Assembly: GCF_004959775.1 (NCBI RefSeq)
Contig: NZ_SJZG01000013.1
Span: 1 to 64,000, forward strand
Direction: 5' to 3'
DNA length: 64,000 nucleotides
Source: Agromyces sp. H66
Lineage (GTDB): Bacteria; Actinomycetota; Actinomycetes; Actinomycetales; Microbacteriaceae
Under the pieces are notes generated by a model. It was not told the origin of the DNA. It made no database searches and was given only the letters and a program-made list of their open reading frames with translations. The translations under genes and the position numbers were made by a program. Each line of letters begins with the position of its first letter. Within the stretch, counting starts at the first letter, position 1. Below, piece by piece: positions 62,216 to 64,000 of this stretch.

Positions 62216-63256
62216 GTGAGGGCGGACGAACTGCTCATCATCGATGAGGTGCAGCGAGTTCCCGAACTCCTGCTCGCCATCAAGGAGGTCGTCGACGCCG
62301 ACCCGCGGCCGGGCCGGTTCCTGCTCACGGGGTCGGCGCGTGTTCTCGGCCTTCGCGGAGTGCCAGACGCGCTACCCGGGCGGATGGAGACCATCGAACT
62401 CTGGCCGCTCTCGCAGGGGGAGATCGAGGGCCGACCCGACGGCTTCATCGATGCCGTGTTCGAACTCGGGTCCGAACTGAGGCACCAGAGCGACGAACTT
62501 CGATCCGGGTACATCGACCGTATCGTGCGGGGCGGATTCCCCGAAGCCGTCGCGCGCGAGGGGCGCCGCCGCGAAGCGTTCTTCGACAACTACGTCGCCG
62601 ACATCGTGAATCGCGACGTCATGCAGCTGTCGGAGATCGAACGCGGACACGAGATGCGTGCACTCATCCGCCTGCTCGCGGCTCGCTCAGGGCAACTGCT
62701 GGTGCCGGGTGCGTTGGCGGGTCGGCTCGGGCTGCCGCAGACGACCGTCAGCCGGTATCTCGGGCTGCTCGAGGAGGTCTTCCTGATCAAGCGGATCCCC
62801 GCCTGGTCGCGCAACCTGAGCGGTCGCGCGGTGTCGACCGCGAAAGTGGCCATGGTGGACTCGGGGATCGCCGCCAACCTCATCGGTCAGGATGCCGCGA
62901 GCCTCCGACGGTTCGACAGCCCCCTGGGAGGGTTGCTCGAAGCGTTCGTCGCCATGGAGATAGCGCGGCAGCTCACGTGGTCGCGGACCCGCGCCGAGTT
63001 GTCGCACTACCGTACGAAGGATCAGGTCGAAGTCGACATCGTGCTCGAGGACCGGCGTGGGCGCGTCGTCGCGATCGACGTGAAGGCGTCGGCCACCGTG
63101 CGACCCGACGACTTCAAGGGCATCAACCACCTCGCCGCGCGGCTCGGCGAGGACCTGATCGTCGGCATCGTGCTCTACGCGGGCACCGAGACCCTCCCCT
63201 TCGGTGAGAAGAACCGCGCACTGCCCATCAGCGCACTGTGGGAGCTCGGGTCGTAG
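62216..63256 (+). pseudogene. AAA/DUF4143 ATPase lacking its P-loop
   Basis: The frame (346 codons from a GTG) opens directly at Walker B (LLIIDEVQRVP), then FLLTGSARVLGL, SRYLGLLEEVFLIKRIPAW and the DUF4143 C-terminus (VEVDIVLEDRRGRVVAIDVKA). In-frame codons upstream (RSLDRAATRQAAEFDPTSF) match the family just before Walker B, but the first 50 or so residues with Walker A are absent. They are replaced by the 23-base repeats. It cannot bind ATP normally, so I class it as truncated. Confidence 0.75.
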
Positions 63257-63369
63257 GGCCGCCTTCGACCGTCGAGCGCGTCAGGTGAGCGTGGGACATC
63301 CGGATGTCGGTGGGTCTGCCTACCGTCGGAATCTTCGGCTACGACCGGAGTCCCGCAAGGAGCACCGTC

Positions 63370-63783
63370 ATGGGCTCGGACTCACCCCTCAGCGCTCGCA
63401 TGGAAGCGCACCTTCGTGCGGCCGGCGTTCCGGATGCGCGGGTCGACCGGCCGCAGTTCTTCGCCGACGTGCAGGCGCTCGAACTGCGGCTCGCCATCAT
63501 CGACGACCGGTTCGAGCGGCTCGCCGCCCGGTCCGACGACGCCTACCGGGCATGGCGCCGCGACACGGTGACGCGGCTGCGCTCGCTCGCGGATCGCGCC
63601 GGTGCGCTCGAGGCGGCCGGCGCGCTCGATCCGCATCGCCGCCGCCACGTCGCCGCCATCCTCACGCTGCTGCGGCAGCGCATCGTGCAGCTCGACGAGC
63701 GGCATGCGCGGTACCGCGATCGGCGGGGGCGGGGGCGGGCGCGGGATGGTCCGCGGCACGGTGTCGCGTATAGCCAGTCGTGA
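63370..63783 (+). CDS. Small helical hypothetical protein, 137 aa
   Basis: An Arg-rich helical protein (MEAHLRAAGVPDARVDRPQFFADVQALELRLAIIDDRFERLAARSDD). It ends in an Arg/Gly-rich tail (RDRRGRGRARDG). AAGGAG lies nine bases before ATG at 63370. No family recognised. Confidence 0.6.
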   Translation: MGSDSPLSARMEAHLRAAGVPDARVDRPQFFADVQALELRLAIIDDRFERLAARSDDAYRAWRRDTVTRLRSLADRAGALEAAGALDPHRRRHVAAILTLLRQRIVQLDERHARYRDRRGRGRARDGPRHGVAYSQS

Positions 63784-63906
63784 TCGCCGGCACTTGCGAT
63801 CGGAGACGATCGGAGTAGTGTCGGTGGTGTCAGACATACTCGAACAGTGGATGAACCGCTGAGAGTCGCGAGATCGGCTCGGAAACACCGGATCGGAGTA
63901 GAGCAC

Positions 63907-64000
63907 ATGCTGGCGGCGCTCGCGAATGAGACCGTTCGTGCGGAGAGCGGCGATGCGGTGCGGATCATCGGCACCGACGACCGGGGCATTGAACTCGAGC
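63907..64000 (+). CDS. Partial gene running off the right edge
   Basis: A frame opening MLAALANETVRAESGD at 63907, with GGAG before it, runs uninterrupted to the window end. Only 31 codons are visible, too few to name a family. An 11-base repeat (GATCGGAGTAG) occurs at 63808 and 63891 upstream. Confidence 0.5.
   Translation, partial: MLAALANETVRAESGDAVRIIGTDDRGIELE

Noticed and set aside
1..64000. tRNA genes or att sites that would mark island borders
   Set aside because: No tRNA-like sequence with a convincing acceptor stem and no integrase was recognised; short direct repeats alone do not support att sites.

Overview
The window is very GC-rich with the codon use and repeated 'gcatccg' usage typical of Actinobacteria. 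The gene types (13E12/DUF222 HNH proteins, DUF2510 and TM2 membrane proteins, MmyB-like regulators) point to a Microbacteriaceae-like actinomycete. This is an inference from sequence style and gene families, not a phylogeny. No rRNA, tRNA, CRISPR array, integrase or origin was found.

1-18 kb, accessory and housekeeping mix. There is the 5' part of a DUF222 protein at the left edge and a second, complete DUF222-HNH gene at 8.3-9.7 kb that is nearly identical to it over about 500 bp. Between them lie a flavin-type PNPOx protein, a decayed Tet(M)-like ribosomal-protection GTPase, a coiled-coil protein, a VapBC pair, two membrane proteins and an ECF sigma factor. Then follow two more PIN-toxin modules, a frameshifted rtcB, a divergent regulator/SDR pair, an MFS exporter and a small hypothetical gene. 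Several intergenic repeats occur, including two unrelated arrays that both have a 13-bp period.

18-24.6 kb, toxin-antitoxin cluster. Two HepT/MntA-type pairs, an AbiE-like pair, a NERD-domain membrane protein and a two-gene unit (61-aa HTH protein plus a DUF7002-like protein) all lie on the minus strand. Many of these modules carry a short palindrome or paired repeat just upstream of the first gene.

24.7-55 kb, defence island. McrB-McrC comes first, then a region without a clear gene, then a small protein with a dGTPase-family HD enzyme. Convergent to the dGTPase are two overlapping CYTH-domain genes. Next comes a complete six-gene BREX type 2 operon (pglW, pglX, pglY, pglZ, brxD, brxHI), mostly with 4-base overlaps. 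Convergent to it is a gene whose product has an N-terminal SRA-YDG-like domain, which in known families reads modified cytosines. Its C-terminal 93 residues align without gaps to the C-terminus of the PglZ encoded next door (40 of 93 identical by eye). I consider this the most interesting element. It is followed by a nuclease-like gene split by an IS256-family element with a perfect 8-bp target duplication; removing the element restores the reading frame.

54.8-64 kb, genome-like region with remnants. A large coiled-coil hypothetical protein, an orphan TacA-like antitoxin, a TM2 protein, two AAA/DUF4143 ATPases (the second lacks its P-loop), a 620-aa hypothetical protein, a small helical protein and a partial gene at the right edge.

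Together the centre of the window is a layered anti-phage region: modification-dependent restriction (McrBC), BREX-2, nucleotide-metabolism enzymes and many toxin-antitoxin pairs. There is evidence of turnover (IS insertion, internal deletions, frameshifts).
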